Below are positions 1 to 9,623 of a stretch of 64,000 bases of DNA, piece after piece. Origin of the DNA: Kistimonas asteriae. Its GTDB lineage: Bacteria > Pseudomonadota > Gammaproteobacteria > Pseudomonadales > Endozoicomonadaceae. Position numbers and translations under genes: made by a program. Below the pieces are notes generated by a model. That model was not told the origin of the DNA. It worked only from the letters and a program-made list of their open reading frames with translations, and did not search any database. The stretch spans positions 98,119 to 162,118 of the forward strand of contig NZ_JAEVHF010000011.1 in assembly GCF_018263925.1 (NCBI RefSeq), in the 5' to 3' direction. The stretch's first letter is position 1. Each line of letters opens with the position of its first letter.

Positions 1-2
1 AT

Positions 3-1076
3 ATCCTCAGGGATCGCTGGGTCATGGCGGTTGCGGGCACCCACGGTAAAACCACCACGTCTGCCATGCTGGCTGTCATCCTTGAGCATGCCGGCATGTC
101 ACCGGGATTCCTGATTGGCGGCGTACCGGCAGATTTTGGTCTTTCAGCCCGTATGGGAAGTACTCCTTTCTTTGTGATCGAAGCGGACGAATACGACACC
201 GCCTTTTTCGACAAACGTTCCAAGTTTGTGCATTACCGGCCACGCACGGCCATCCTGAATAACCTGGAATTTGATCATGCGGATATCTTTGAGAACCTCG
301 GCGCTATCCAGAAACAGTTCCACCATCTTGTTCGCACCATTCCCGGCAATGGTCTGATCATCAAACCGGCGGATGACGCCAACCTGAATGCCGTCATCGA
401 TATGGGCTGCTGGAGCGACGTCAGCAACATGGGGCCAGACAGTGACTGGCAGGCCATTCCCATTGCCGACGATAGCTCTCATTTTGCCATCAGCCATTGC
501 GGCACAACGCAGGGCGAAGTCTGCTGGAGCCATACGGGGCGTCATAACATGCATAACGCACTGGCTGCGATCATTGCCGCACGGCATGTCGGCGTGCAGC
601 CAGCCATTGCCTGCGAGGCTCTGTCGGGATTTCGCGGAGTGAAACGCCGAATGGAATTACTGGCAGAAATCGGCGGTATCTATGTGTATGACGACTTTGC
701 TCACCACCCCACCGCCATTGCCACAACGCTGGAAGGTCTGCGGGCCAAGGTTGGCACAGACACTACGATTCAGGCCGTTATTGAGCCTCGCTCTAACACC
801 ATGAAAATGGGTATCCATAAAGGCCACCTGGCAGCAGCGACGGCCACCGCCAGCCATGTCACCTGGTATGAGCCCGAAGGGCTAGGATGGTCATTATCAG
901 ACGAAATCGCCCACAGTCCGGTACCGGCTAATGCCGATGCTGATATCGACCATATCGTTGCCACCCTGGCCTCTCAGGCCAAGCCGGGAGATCACTTGGT
1001 GATCATGAGCAACGGGGGTTTTGGCGGCCTGCACCAGAAGCTGATTTCCGCACTGAACCAAAAGGCATCCGCATGA
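3..1076 (+). CDS. mpl: Mpl, UDP-MurNAc:tripeptide ligase (5'-truncated by window edge)
   Basis: Murein peptide ligase. It joins recycled L-Ala-gamma-D-Glu-meso-DAP to UDP-N-acetylmuramate in cytoplasmic peptidoglycan recycling. The frame is open from the first bases ([19 protein letters not shown]), so the ATG at 24 is internal and roughly the first 100 residues lie outside the window. The Mur-ligase ATP loop GTHGKTTT, the [10 protein letters not shown] segment and the [12 protein letters not shown] segment are all visible, followed by the central and C-terminal Mur domains (FAHHPTAI). The stop overlaps the ATG of ubiX by 4 bases (ATGA). The mpl-ubiX pair is also known from Pseudomonas. Murein tripeptide ligase is preferred over MurC because of the [15 protein letters not shown] signature. 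Confidence 0.95.
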   Translation: MLRDRWVMAVAGTHGKTTTSAMLAVILEHAGMSPGFLIGGVPADFGLSARMGSTPFFVIEADEYDTAFFDKRSKFVHYRPRTAILNNLEFDHADIFENLGAIQKQFHHLVRTIPGNGLIIKPADDANLNAVIDMGCWSDVSNMGPDSDWQAIPIADDSSHFAISHCGTTQGEVCWSHTGRHNMHNALAAIIAARHVGVQPAIACEALSGFRGVKRRMELLAEIGGIYVYDDFAHHPTAIATTLEGLRAKVGTDTTIQAVIEPRSNTMKMGIHKGHLAAATATASHVTWYEPEGLGWSLSDEIAHSPVPANADADIDHIVATLASQAKPGDHLVIMSNGGFGGLHQKLISALNQKASA

Positions 1077-1693
1077 GTCAGATGCCCGAACAGCCACACA
1101 CCGTAACCCTGGCGTTGACCGGTGCTTCCGGTGTGCAATATGGCCTGCGATTGCTGGAATGCCTGATTGCGGCCAATCGACAGGTGTACTTCCTGCTGTC
1201 CAAGGCAGCCCGGGTGGTTATTGCCACGGAAACCAAACTGAAACTTCCCTCCAATCGCCAGGAGCTTCAGGCATTCCTGACAGACCGCTACCGGGCCAAA
1301 CCTGACCAGATTCGTGTACTGGGCAACGAACAATGGATGTCAGCCGTCGCCTCCGGCAGCGGGGCGCCGTCACAAATGGTGGTTTGTCCAGCCAGTACCG
1401 GCACACTGTCAGCCATCGCCACTGGCGCCAGTAACAACCTAATCGAGCGCGCTGCTGATGTTGCCCTGAAAGAGCGGCGTCAGTTGATTATCGTGCCCCG
1501 GGAAACCCCCTACTCAGCGATACACCTGGAACATATGCTGTCACTGACCCGCATGGGTGCGGTGATTCTTCCGGCCAGCCCCGGTTTTTACAACCAGCCC
1601 CAAACCGTGGATGACATGGTGGACTTCATTGTCGCCAGGATAATGAATCATCTGGGAATCGATCATAACCTGATGCCCCGGTGGGGGGAGTAA
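1073..1693 (+). CDS. ubiX: UbiX flavin prenyltransferase
   Basis: UbiX makes prenylated FMN, the cofactor that UbiD needs to decarboxylate the ubiquinone precursor 4-hydroxy-3-polyprenylbenzoate. The 206-residue length is normal for the family. The N-terminal flavin-binding segment [10 protein letters not shown], the SGSGAP loop, the [16 protein letters not shown] block and the conserved IVPRETP segment are all present. Its start overlaps the stop of mpl, so the two are probably translationally coupled. The 3' end is convergent with the GAPDH gene, only 13 bases away. A G6/C6 inverted repeat (1683-1688 with 1700-1705) spans the junction but has no U-tract. Confidence 0.96.
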   Translation: MSQMPEQPHTVTLALTGASGVQYGLRLLECLIAANRQVYFLLSKAARVVIATETKLKLPSNRQELQAFLTDRYRAKPDQIRVLGNEQWMSAVASGSGAPSQMVVCPASTGTLSAIATGASNNLIERAADVALKERRQLIIVPRETPYSAIHLEHMLSLTRMGAVILPASPGFYNQPQTVDDMVDFIVARIMNHLGIDHNLMPRWGE

Positions 1694-1706
1694 TTCTCGC
1701 CCCCCA

Positions 1707-2714
1707 TCAGGCGGCATTGATCAAGGCCAGCGTGTTGTCCAGCATACGAACGGAAAATGCCCATTCATTGTCGTACCAGGCCATCACCTTGACCTGCTGC
1801 CCCTGTACCTGTGTCAGGCTCGCGTCAAACACTGACGATGCCGGGTTATGGTTAAAGTCCATGGAGACCAGCGATACGTCATTGACGGCCAGCACAGGGC
1901 TTTTCTGACTGCCGCTTCGCACTGCGTCATTCACCTCTTCAACCGTTGTCGTACGGCTGGCGACAAAGCACAAATCCACCAGCGATACATTGATAGTGGG
2001 AACCCTCACCGCCAGCCCGTTTATTTTTCCCGCCAGCTCAGGCAGTACCAGGCCAACCGCCTCCGCCGCACCGGTTTTCGTGGGAATCATATTCAATGCC
2101 GCGGCCCGTGCGCGATAAAGATCGGAATGGTAGACGTCAGTCAAACGCTGATCATTGGTATAGGCATGAATGGTCGTCATCAGGCCGGACTCAATACCCA
2201 CGGCATCATGCAATACCGCCGCGACCGGCGCCAGGCAGTTCGTGGTACAGGATGCACAGGAAATAATCCGATGCGCTGATGTGAGTACACTGTCATTCAC
2301 GCCGTACACAATGGTGGCGTCAGGATCCTTGGCAGGGGCTGAAATAATGACTTTTGAAGCCCCTGCCTCCAAATGCTTTCCGGCACCGGCCTGATCCCGA
2401 AACACACCGGTACATTCGTGGACCACCTCAACGCCCAGGGATTGCCAGGGCAAACGGGCAGGATCTTTTTCTGAATAACAACGGATGGGCTCACCATCAA
2501 CAGTGAGACAATCGCCTTCTACACCGACGCTACATCCAAACCGGCCATGGGTCGTATCATACTGAAGGAGATGCGCATTGATCCGGGCATCACCCAGATC
2601 ATTGATAGCCACCACCCTGATGCCTTTCTGCCGATAACCGTGCTCATAGACCGCTCTGAGCACATTGCGTCCGATTCTGCCGAAACCGTTAATTGCCAGA
2701 TTGATTTCGCGCAT
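1707..2714 (-). CDS. gap: Type I glyceraldehyde-3-phosphate dehydrogenase
   Basis: This enzyme oxidises glyceraldehyde 3-phosphate to 1,3-bisphosphoglycerate in glycolysis/gluconeogenesis. The Rossmann motif NGFGRIGRN, the Asp after strand 2 (AINDLGD, favouring NAD), the catalytic Cys block SCTTNCLAP and the C-terminal WYDNEW are visible in a 335-residue protein. The chosen start is the ATG at 2714, which has AAAAGG 8 bases upstream; a GTG three codons earlier is less likely. The sequence resembles the proteobacterial GAPDH class seen in Ralstonia and related genomes. Erythrose-4-phosphate dehydrogenase (Epd) is a close paralogue and is not fully excluded. Confidence 0.9.
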   Translation of the reverse strand: MREINLAINGFGRIGRNVLRAVYEHGYRQKGIRVVAINDLGDARINAHLLQYDTTHGRFGCSVGVEGDCLTVDGEPIRCYSEKDPARLPWQSLGVEVVHECTGVFRDQAGAGKHLEAGASKVIISAPAKDPDATIVYGVNDSVLTSAHRIISCASCTTNCLAPVAAVLHDAVGIESGLMTTIHAYTNDQRLTDVYHSDLYRARAAALNMIPTKTGAAEAVGLVLPELAGKINGLAVRVPTINVSLVDLCFVASRTTTVEEVNDAVRSGSQKSPVLAVNDVSLVSMDFNHNPASSVFDASLTQVQGQQVKVMAWYDNEWAFSVRMLDNTLALINAA

Positions 2715-2747
2715 CTTACACACCTTTTGTCGTTTATTAGCTCACGC

Positions 2748-2772
2748 AAGCAACAGGTACACCTGGTTGCTT
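2748..2772. promoter_or_regulatory. Inverted repeat upstream of gap
   Basis: AAGCAAC-AGGT and ACCT-G-GTTGCTT form a stem with one bulged base and a 2-base loop. It lies between the stop of the 310-residue gene and the start of gap. No U-tract follows on the minus strand, so it is either a weak terminator or an element in the gap leader. Confidence 0.3.
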
Positions 2773-2795
2773 CCTGGCTTTTAAAAGTAGATGAC

Positions 2796-3728
2796 TCAGG
2801 GGGAAAGGGCAGGATTTAGTCCCTGGGCAGGATCCAATTGCTTCAGCCAACTGGCGACAGCATCCAGCATCACGGCCAGTGACTGATCTTTCGTGCTACC
2901 GGGCGCAACCGTTTCCAGATAAAACCCGTCAGACAGTTCATCACGCACCACCGCATGTTGATAGGCGGCATGGGGCTGTGTAGACACCATCAATACCGAA
3001 CCTGCGACTGGACGATTCTGCAGCCAGCTCTTGACTGTATCCCGGGTGTTCGGACGGAGCCAATGCTGGTGCTGCCAGGTTCTCGCGGTATCAATAAAAT
3101 CCACGGGGAGTTTGCGCATGGACTGGGGCAGATCCGCATAAAGGTACAACAACCGCGCGGCTTCTGTTTCATGCATGGGAGCTGCATCACCGGAAAAGTG
3201 GGCAACATCGGTTTTCTGCTGGAGAGACTTCATCAATGACTGGAAATGATCGGCGGAGGGATCCAGCGGTCGCTGCCCCGTCAGAAAGACCAGACGGTTG
3301 AACCGTACCCCTTCACGCCATAATTCCGCCAGATAGTGAATACGCTCTAACATGCCCGGACTGGTTGCCCCCAGGATAACCCCATACTCATACTGTTCTT
3401 TGACAGGTTTGAGCGCCTGAACAAAACCCAGTTGTCGCAGGTCTTCGTGTACTCGGGTTTCTTTATCGGGTGACAAGTCCAGCTCAGCCAGCTCCCAGCG
3501 TTCCTGCCCCGGCTTACGCGCCCAGCGTGAAAACGCCTGAGCGGCACCCTGCCAGTCCCGGTTGACTGGCATATCCAGATGTTCCTGTAATGAGACTAGC
3601 GCCTCCGGCACTGGCAATTCCTCTGTCATTCCCTGACCTGTAAGGAAGAGTGTGATCAATAGCAGTACCACCGCCATCACGCCGGATTGATAGACCGTTT
3701 GATGCCTGTGAATAACTGCTTTCTTCAT
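2796..3728 (-). CDS. Membrane-anchored protein of unknown function
   Basis: 310 residues. The N-terminus has a basic head (MKKAVIHRHQ) and one hydrophobic segment at about residues 18-31, suggesting a signal anchor or uncleaved signal peptide and a periplasmic body. The segments GVILGATSPGMLERI, RLVFLTGQRPLD and VLMVSTQPH recall uncharacterised families with a Rossmann-like alternation of strands and helices (YdcF/DUF218 style), but this is only a resemblance. The gene lies 6 bases downstream of the cupin gene stop and was probably cotranscribed with it. No catalytic motif could be assigned. The function is unknown. Confidence 0.75.
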   Translation of the reverse strand: MKKAVIHRHQTVYQSGVMAVVLLLITLFLTGQGMTEELPVPEALVSLQEHLDMPVNRDWQGAAQAFSRWARKPGQERWELAELDLSPDKETRVHEDLRQLGFVQALKPVKEQYEYGVILGATSPGMLERIHYLAELWREGVRFNRLVFLTGQRPLDPSADHFQSLMKSLQQKTDVAHFSGDAAPMHETEAARLLYLYADLPQSMRKLPVDFIDTARTWQHQHWLRPNTRDTVKSWLQNRPVAGSVLMVSTQPHAAYQHAVVRDELSDGFYLETVAPGSTKDQSLAVMLDAVASWLKQLDPAQGLNPALSP

Positions 3729-3734
3729 ACGCGT

Positions 3735-4076
3735 TTACTGCTTGTCTGACACCGCATCCAAATGAAGTGCCAGCCACACGGTTTCCTCTTCGGGTGATGT
3801 CCATTCCACCCGATGGCGGCAATGGGCTGGCAGGAGAATATAGTCGCCAGCTTCCATGTTTACCAACGCATCCCGACCGTCAATGCACAGCTGTGCGGCG
3901 CCCTTAACGACCATGACCCATTCATCCTGTGCCTGGTCATACCACTCACCTTCTGGCGTGATGTGCCCACGGGACAGGATACGCTCAAGCTTCACGCCCT
4001 TGCGTTCCAGCAAAGGCTCGAAATATTCATCATCGGTTTGATACTGGCGTTGCGCAAAGAGGTTTTCGAGTTTCAT
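3735..4076 (-). CDS. Small cupin-domain protein
   Basis: A 113-residue single cupin barrel. The conserved pattern runs EWVMVVKGAAQLCIDG (motif 1), then GDYILLPAHCRHRVEW (motif 2, with two His residues that could bind a metal). Such small cupins are usually cytoplasmic sensors or small-molecule binders; no substrate can be read from the sequence. The protein has no signal peptide, so it probably stays in the cytoplasm while its downstream neighbour is membrane-anchored. The 6-base spacing to the next gene (2796-3728) suggests one transcript. Confidence 0.85.
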   Translation of the reverse strand: MKLENLFAQRQYQTDDEYFEPLLERKGVKLERILSRGHITPEGEWYDQAQDEWVMVVKGAAQLCIDGRDALVNMEAGDYILLPAHCRHRVEWTSPEEETVWLALHLDAVSDKQ

Positions 4077-4164
4077 GGTCTGGTGAAGTTCCGAAACGGC
4101 AAATACTGACCTACTGAATTATCAGGTTTGAGACGACACTGGCAAGAAAAGGAATGCGCCCTCT

Positions 4165-4476
4165 CTATTGAGGGCCATTATGCGGCATCTGCACAGCCTT
4201 ACCGGCGATCTCGGTGAAATGGGTGTCCAGCTCAGGGAGCGACCAGTCCTCTGGATATTTTTGTGCCAGGGCTTCAAGCAGCGCGGAATACTGTTGAGAT
4301 GGTTTGTTCAAGAGGTACAGCAGGAAGGTGTAGATCCTGTCCCCCACCTGCTTGTTAAATGCCTGTTTCTGCTCATCGGTAATCGTACCCTTACCGTGAA
4401 GCTCATCAACAATGCCATTTTCGAGACAGTTGGCGGCAATGATCAGCGCCAGTTGCTTGACGGTATCTTCGTTCAT
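4165..4476 (-). CDS. Small cytoplasmic protein, function unknown
   Basis: 103 residues starting MNEDTVKQLALIIAANCLENG. The open frame extends 20 codons further upstream, but the ATG at 4476 is preceded by AGGAAGG and gives a coherent N-terminus, so it was chosen. The protein looks helical (for example GDRIYTFLLYLLNKP) and acidic, with no signal peptide or membrane segment. No family was recognised. A short GC stem (4158-4163 with 4170-4175) brackets the stop codon and may end the transcript. The next gene upstream on this strand is the tRNA-binding protein. Confidence 0.65.
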   Translation of the reverse strand: MNEDTVKQLALIIAANCLENGIVDELHGKGTITDEQKQAFNKQVGDRIYTFLLYLLNKPSQQYSALLEALAQKYPEDWSLPELDTHFTEIAGKAVQMPHNGPQ

Positions 4477-4573
4477 CCTGAACGCACCTTCCTGATGGTT
4501 ATATATAAAAGCTAGCTGGAAACCACCGTTGATCAAGCCATCACCGGATATTTCCCAGCCGCATCAAACCGAC

Positions 4574-4909
4574 TCAGGTCACAGGACAACCGGCCGCCAT
4601 GGATTGTTCAGGCATCAAAAGGCGACATTGGCTGCCATCCTCGGTTTCCGCACACAACAACATGCACTCAGACAGCTCGCCGCGCATTTTGGCCGGTTTC
4701 AGGTTAGTCAACACAACGACTTCACGTCCCAGCAATTCATCTGACGTGTAATAGTCGACCAAGCTGGTCACTGTCTGCCGGGGCTTTTCCTTTCCGATAT
4801 CAATATGTACCTTGTAGAGCTTTTCCGTATCAGGTACCCGCTCAACAGATAATACCTTGCCAACCCGAATATCGAGCTTTTTGAAATCAGCAAAACTAAT
4901 CTCTGACAT
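4574..4909 (-). CDS. Stand-alone tRNA-binding protein (Trbp111/CsaA type)
   Basis: 111 residues, exactly the size of Trbp111-type proteins, which are free OB-fold domains related to the C-terminus of methionyl-tRNA synthetase. The signature is FKKLDIRVGKVLSVERVPDTEKLYK at the start of the OB fold, with GREVVVLTNLKPAKMRG and SECMLL in the middle. The chosen ATG at 4909 has GGGAGAGGGT directly upstream; the longer frame to 5056 would add a spurious 49-residue extension. Such proteins dimerise and bind structured tRNA or act as chaperone-like factors (CsaA). Which of these applies here is not visible. Confidence 0.88.
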   Translation of the reverse strand: MSEISFADFKKLDIRVGKVLSVERVPDTEKLYKVHIDIGKEKPRQTVTSLVDYYTSDELLGREVVVLTNLKPAKMRGELSECMLLCAETEDGSQCRLLMPEQSMAAGCPVT

Positions 4910-5009
4910 ACCCTCTCCCGGTCGAATACAGAAAAAAGAATGATTATGAATACTGGCGGGAGAACCTGGAAACGGACGATTCAGCCTATTTGGCCGATTC
5001 ATGACGCAC

Positions 5010-5041
5010 ATCAACAAAACTGCCGCCAGAACGGCGGCAGT
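5010..5041 (-). terminator. Rho-independent terminator of the polysaccharide deacetylase gene
   Basis: A perfect 9-bp stem, ACTGCCGCC (5019-5027) with GGCGGCAGT (5033-5041), has a 5-base loop. On the minus strand it is followed by GTTTTGTTGA. It sits 24 bases past the stop of the deacetylase gene. Confidence 0.75.
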
Positions 5042-5064
5042 GATCATGAAGAACAACCGCCTGG

Positions 5065-6123
5065 TTAATCGAGCGCCTTACCCTCTGGAGTCAGACGCAG
5101 CCAGTCATGAGAATACCAGTAATAACGACGACCACTCTGGTCTGGCGCCGTACAGTTAAAACGGGAACGTCCCGGCTGAATCGCCTTTTCTGACTGAATC
5201 TGGAAAGTCGTTTTTTCCTCATCCAGCCAGTTGATTTTGAGACTTTCTCCCAGACCATAACAGGCCAGCAGTTTTTTCTGATAATCCCCACCAGCCAGCG
5301 TCAGCTGTAAAACCGGGGTTGTGTTGTTTTCATCAATAAGACTGCTGTCTGGCATTTTACCACTGACCGGCAGCGGCAGTGTATTGACCTTGGTGATAAA
5401 GGAATCCATCGCCGCATAAGCCCCCCCCATGGGGAAGCGGGGCAGCTTGGTGAAATCAGATAATGCCCCAATCGGACCTGACTGTTGGCCAAATCCCACA
5501 AAACCCATCTGCCCAATCAACTGCCGCAAGGGAGGTACTGTCTCACCGTAAGGCCAGGCAAACATCTGCAGATCCTGCCCGGTCTTTTCGCTGATAATCT
5601 TCTCTGCGGTCTCGATATCCTTGTGGATCCTGTTTAACCAGGCCTGCTCATCTTCACCTTTGGTACGCTCAACGAGGTGCCCATGGCTAACGCCATGGTT
5701 GGCAATAGACGCACCCGCTTTGACCATGTCACTCATCTGTTGCCAGTTCAGTGCGTCGCCAAAACCACGACTCACCGCATCCGTGTTCACAAAAATGGTG
5801 AACGGATAGCCATGTTTCTTCAGCAGGGGAAAAGCTTCGCGATATATCGAGATATAAGCATCATCAAACGTAATCGCCACCGTACGGTCTGGCAGCGCCT
5901 GATGCGTGCGTATCCGCTTGATGACGTCCGGCAACGCCATCACGGTGAAGCCGTTATCCTTCAGGTAGGATAAATGTTCTTCAAACTGCGCAGGCGTCAC
6001 GCTGGTGCTGCGCGGAGTGTCATCACTGACATGGTGATACTGCAGAATCACCGCATGATCAGCCGCAAAAGCGCGAACTGAAAGCAGCAGTAACAACGAA
6101 AGAATGGTTGATAAGCGCAGCAA
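5065..6123 (-). CDS. Secreted polysaccharide deacetylase (NodB/PgaB-like)
   Basis: 352 residues. The N-terminal hydrophobic signal peptide (MLRLSTILSLLLLLSVRAFA, cleavage before ADHA) implies export to the periplasm. The NodB fold follows, with motif 1 TFDDAY (residues 85-90), motif 2 NHGVSHGHL (metal His residues) and motif 3 WPYGE. Family members remove N-acetyl groups from chitin-, PNAG- or peptidoglycan-type sugars. The C-terminal ~130 residues match no domain I recognise. The start is a TTG at 6123 with AAGGA 9 bases upstream; another TTG seven codons earlier has no ribosome site, and no ATG fits. The substrate is unknown. Confidence 0.85.
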   Translation of the reverse strand: MLRLSTILSLLLLLSVRAFAADHAVILQYHHVSDDTPRSTSVTPAQFEEHLSYLKDNGFTVMALPDVIKRIRTHQALPDRTVAITFDDAYISIYREAFPLLKKHGYPFTIFVNTDAVSRGFGDALNWQQMSDMVKAGASIANHGVSHGHLVERTKGEDEQAWLNRIHKDIETAEKIISEKTGQDLQMFAWPYGETVPPLRQLIGQMGFVGFGQQSGPIGALSDFTKLPRFPMGGAYAAMDSFITKVNTLPLPVSGKMPDSSLIDENNTTPVLQLTLAGGDYQKKLLACYGLGESLKINWLDEEKTTFQIQSEKAIQPGRSRFNCTAPDQSGRRYYWYSHDWLRLTPEGKALD

Positions 6124-6353
6124 ACTCGAGATTCCTTCAGGCAATTATTATCGATATTGTCTCAAAGTTGTCCGATGACGGTTATTGCCGTACACGACCG
6201 TAATGCTGCGGTTTCTAGCAGGATGGCCGACGGAAACCGTCTATTCAGGGCATCATAACGTCAGTTTTGACGAAAGCACACCCCAATAGACGCGATCGCA
6301 TCGGCAATGATCGTATTTCTGTTGGCGATGCCTGAATACAGCAGGCACCGGGT

Positions 6354-7217
6354 TCAGGCCCACTTGCGGATCAGGCCTTCCTGCGTAGACGACGCCACCA
6401 ACCGCCCCTGGCGATCAAACAACTGTCCCCGGACAAAGCCGCGTCCCCCCGAGGCAGAAGGGCTTTCCATGGCATACAGTAACCAGTCATCCATCCGAAA
6501 ATCCCGGTGAAACCACATGGAATGGTCCAGGCTGGCGACCTGCATGTTCTTCTGCCAGAAAGACACCCCATGAGGCTCCAGCGATGTCGGCAGGAAATTA
6601 AAATCTGACGCATAAGCCAGCAGGTATTTGTGTACCCGCAGGTCATCCGGCAACTTGCCCGCCGACTTCAGCCAGATGTAACGAACCGGATCGCGCTTTT
6701 CCGGCTGCAGTGGATTGTTGGGATTCACAGGACGTATATCAATCGGCTTATCGCAGGTCATTTTGTCGCGGATGGATTCCGGAATAAACTGCTCAAACCG
6801 TCTGACCAACTCCAGCTCAGAGGTCACGCCTTCAGGCCCATCCACCTCTGGCATCACCGGCTTCTGGTGTGCAAAGCCTTCCTCTTCTATCTGGAAAGAC
6901 GCCGCCAGGTTAAAGATGGATTTGCCATTCTGGATCGCCACCACTCGACGGGTGGTAAAACTCTTACCATCCCGGGCATTGTCCACTTCATAGACAATCG
7001 GCTGGCGTGCATTACCGGGACGCAGGAAATAACAGTGAAAGGAATGCAGGCCGCGATCCTCACTGACGGTCTGCTTGGCGGCAGACAACGCCTGCCCGAT
7101 AACCTGTCCGCCAAACACATTGCCGAAACCGAGATCCTGACTCTGGCCTCGAAAAATACCTTCTTCAATACGTTCCAGTTTTAACAGGTCCAGAAGCTCT
7201 GTCAGTACACTGCTCAT
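6354..7217 (-). CDS. tesB: Acyl-CoA thioesterase II
   Basis: TesB hydrolyses medium- and long-chain acyl-CoA to free fatty acid and CoA in the cytoplasm. At 287 residues it has the family length, with the tandem hot-dog arrangement: N-terminal GQSQDLGFGNVFGGQVIGQAL, the LHSFHCYFLRPG strand, and the C-terminal hot dog with SLDHSMWFHRDFRMDDWLLY and the SPSASGGRGFVRGQLFD stretch. The Asp in SLDHSMWFH corresponds to the catalytic Asp of the family. The ATG at 7217 is preceded by AAGGAG at good spacing. It is a single-gene unit with trmH 59 bases upstream on the same strand. Confidence 0.95.
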   Translation of the reverse strand: MSSVLTELLDLLKLERIEEGIFRGQSQDLGFGNVFGGQVIGQALSAAKQTVSEDRGLHSFHCYFLRPGNARQPIVYEVDNARDGKSFTTRRVVAIQNGKSIFNLAASFQIEEEGFAHQKPVMPEVDGPEGVTSELELVRRFEQFIPESIRDKMTCDKPIDIRPVNPNNPLQPEKRDPVRYIWLKSAGKLPDDLRVHKYLLAYASDFNFLPTSLEPHGVSFWQKNMQVASLDHSMWFHRDFRMDDWLLYAMESPSASGGRGFVRGQLFDRQGRLVASSTQEGLIRKWA

Positions 7218-7276
7218 TCAAAAACTCCTTGCACTTCGCCTGCCTGTACAGGTCATGCCTGAGGCCTGGTCGGTTA

Positions 7277-8008
7277 TTATGATTTCCGATGTTTTCTCGA
7301 CGACTGACGGATGCTTTCATACCAGTCGGAAGGGTCTACCAGATGACCGTTGTCATCAATGGCAGGATAGGCCGTCTGTCGTTCGTCACAGTAACGGGCC
7401 AGTTCCGGGTAACACCAGCGGAAGAGTGTTTTGTGATAACACTCTTGTTCCAGGCGACTACAACGGTACAACCCTTCTCGTTCGCGCTGGCGCATGGCCT
7501 CCGCAAGAATGATCGCCGCAGCCACGGAAACATTGTACGACTCCACCATCCCCTGCATGGGAATGATGACATGCTCGTCTGCCAGTTCCGCGCCGGTTTC
7601 GCTCACGCCGTATTTTTCAGCTCCCATCAGCAAGACACAGGGCATCGTAAAATCCAGTTCATGATACGGCTTTGCCCGCTCAGAGAAATGCGCAGCATAG
7701 ACTTTGAAGTGCCGTTCCCGAAAATGCCGAATGCCGTCGTCAATGCTGTTGTGTGTGGCGACATTGACCCAGCGGTTACTCCCCATGGAGCGACGCCGCA
7801 ACTGACGAACCCGTACGGGCGATTGGGAAAGATGAACCGTATCAATACCCACGGCATCGCAGGTACGCAGAATGGCGGCCAGGTTATGGGCTTTGTGCAC
7901 CTGATCAGTCAATAACGCCAGATCAGGCTGACGACGGTCAAGCGCGGTCCGCAGCTTCTGGAAACGTTCCGGTGTCATGGTGGTCTGCATCGGGTATGGG
8001 ACAGGCAT
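7277..8008 (-). CDS. trmH: tRNA (guanosine-18-2'-O)-methyltransferase
   Basis: A SPOUT-family enzyme that methylates the ribose of G18 in the D-loop of tRNA using SAM. The conserved N-terminal RRQPDLALLTDQVHK and HNLAAILRTCDAVG, the knot motifs VLLMGAEKYGVSE, IIPMQGMVESYNVSVAAAI, and a C-terminal extension as in E. coli TrmH are visible. Homology starts at the ATG of residue 11 (7978), so the first ten residues may not be translated. None of the three candidate ATGs has a strong Shine-Dalgarno site, and the longest was kept. The length is 243 residues (233 from the inner ATG), against about 229 in E. coli. Confidence 0.92.
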   Translation of the reverse strand: MPVPYPMQTTMTPERFQKLRTALDRRQPDLALLTDQVHKAHNLAAILRTCDAVGIDTVHLSQSPVRVRQLRRRSMGSNRWVNVATHNSIDDGIRHFRERHFKVYAAHFSERAKPYHELDFTMPCVLLMGAEKYGVSETGAELADEHVIIPMQGMVESYNVSVAAAIILAEAMRQREREGLYRCSRLEQECYHKTLFRWCYPELARYCDERQTAYPAIDDNGHLVDPSDWYESIRQSSRKHRKS

Positions 8009-8056
8009 TGTAAAAACATTGCCTGCAACAGGGCAACCGATACGTATAACTACCGA

Positions 8057-9031
8057 TCAACTGTTTTGACGAATGGCGGGCCCACGGGCCAATGCCCGTT
8101 CCACTAATGCCACCAATACATCATCAAACGCCAGCCCCGCCGCCTCAGCAGCATCGGGTAACAGGCTGGTAGGTGTCAGCCCGGGAATGGTGTTGATCTC
8201 AAGAAAAACAGGATCCTGATCGTCCGGCACCATAAAATCCACACGGGCAAAGTCCCGGCACCCCAGGACCTCGAAGGCCTTAACCGCATAGGCTTCACAG
8301 AGTTGATACTGATGATCCGTCAGCCGGGCAGGAATAATGTGCTCGCTCCGCCCCGGCGTGTATTTTTCATCATAACCGTAACCGGTTAGGCGAGCGTCTT
8401 CAGGCAAGCAGATTTCAATGACAGGCAGCGGCATGACCGTCGGATGTTCCAGAACTGACACCGTGGCCTCTTTCCCCGGCACCATGGACTCCACCAGCAC
8501 ATCGGATTCGACGGAAAACGCCTCCCTGAATGCGACATCCAGTTCATCAGCCTGCCTGACCAAGGATGTGCCAAGGGACGATCCCTGCGAACGGGGTTTG
8601 ATCACAACCAAACTCCCCAGCTGTGCCAGTGTGGTTTGAACGGCTTTGTCGATCCCGTCCTCCCGCTTGACCACCAGATCACTGGCAAGGGGAATGCCAT
8701 GTGCTTTCAGTAACTGTTTGGTGAGCAGTTTATCCATGGCCAGGGCGCTGGCTGTAACACCTGACCCGACATAGGGAATCTGCATAATGTCCAGCAATCC
8801 CTGGATGGTGCCATCCTCACCCGGCGGGCCATGCAGTACAGGAAAGGCGACATCCGGCGCGAGGCGGTGCAGATCCACCGCAATAGTGGGGGTCAATTCC
8901 AACACATGCAGATCAGGATAATGATGCCTGAGCGCCGCCTGTACCCTCCCTACAGATAGCCGCGACACCGCCGCCTCTGACGAAGGACCACCACAGATCA
9001 ACGCAACTCGGGGGCAGGACAGGCCGGACAT
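8057..9031 (-). CDS. ddl: D-alanine--D-alanine ligase
   Basis: Ddl joins two D-alanines with ATP for the peptidoglycan stem peptide, in the cytoplasm. The 324-residue protein shows the N-terminal CGGPSSEAAVS segment, HGPPGEDGTIQG, YVGSGVTASALAMDK, the ATP-grasp core with IKPRSQGSSLG, and the C-terminal metal-binding EINTIPGLTPTSLLP. The start ATG has GGAAG at good spacing. The gene is away from any murein-division cluster in this window, so this may be a stand-alone DdlA-type copy. The tyrosine-containing loop is present as YGYDEKYTPG. Confidence 0.93.
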   Translation of the reverse strand: MSGLSCPRVALICGGPSSEAAVSRLSVGRVQAALRHHYPDLHVLELTPTIAVDLHRLAPDVAFPVLHGPPGEDGTIQGLLDIMQIPYVGSGVTASALAMDKLLTKQLLKAHGIPLASDLVVKREDGIDKAVQTTLAQLGSLVVIKPRSQGSSLGTSLVRQADELDVAFREAFSVESDVLVESMVPGKEATVSVLEHPTVMPLPVIEICLPEDARLTGYGYDEKYTPGRSEHIIPARLTDHQYQLCEAYAVKAFEVLGCRDFARVDFMVPDDQDPVFLEINTIPGLTPTSLLPDAAEAAGLAFDDVLVALVERALARGPAIRQNS

Positions 9032-9172
9032 GATTCACTTCCAGAAACAGGGACTGCCGTCATACAGACATGGCAAAGCAGTAAACATAGAAACGAACGG
9101 CCGAAGATGCCACTGGCAATCCCGCACGCTCTCATCGACAATAGCGCCCATGCCTGTGCCGGAATGACAACC

Positions 9173-9490
9173 ATGATTGAAAGCCGTACCCCGTCCCATG
9201 TAGCCTATGCCCTGATTGCCCTGAGCATTCCCACGGCATTTCCGATGTTGGTCGCCGTCATCATGGCCTATGTCTACCGCGCCCGGACGGATGACGCCCT
9301 GCTCTATGCCCACTATACATGGCAGATCAGAACCTTCTGGATCAACCTGCTGCTGGCGATTATCGGTCTGGGCCTGACCCTGTTGCTGGTTGGTTATTTG
9401 ATCCTGTTTCTGAATCAGCTCTATCTCTTATATCGTTTGGTGGTGGGATGGTACCGGTTATCGCAGGAACGTTATCCGGTTGAGTGGTAA
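9173..9490 (+). CDS. Small integral membrane protein (COG3671-like)
   Basis: 105 residues from the ATG at 9173 (GGA 9 bases upstream; an ATG at 9164 and a longer frame from 9107 are possible). It has three probable membrane segments at about residues 10-34, 52-72 and 76-92. The block HYTWQIRTFWINLLL matches a pattern common to small uncharacterised inner-membrane proteins (COG3671/DUF4870-like). No catalytic residues are visible. It is divergent from ddl and ends 133 bases before the AT-rich unknown gene. The role is unknown. Confidence 0.75.
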   Translation: MIESRTPSHVAYALIALSIPTAFPMLVAVIMAYVYRARTDDALLYAHYTWQIRTFWINLLLAIIGLGLTLLLVGYLILFLNQLYLLYRLVVGWYRLSQERYPVEW

Positions 9491-9623
9491 TAGTATTTTA
9501 CGCGTATAATTATCCATGGATCTGAGGTAGTAGTTATGGACAACACCCTCAGAGGGTAAAATAAGCATCAACATAAAAAAAACAAGAAAAAGGCAGCATC
9601 AACATTTCGGATTCTCAATCTTT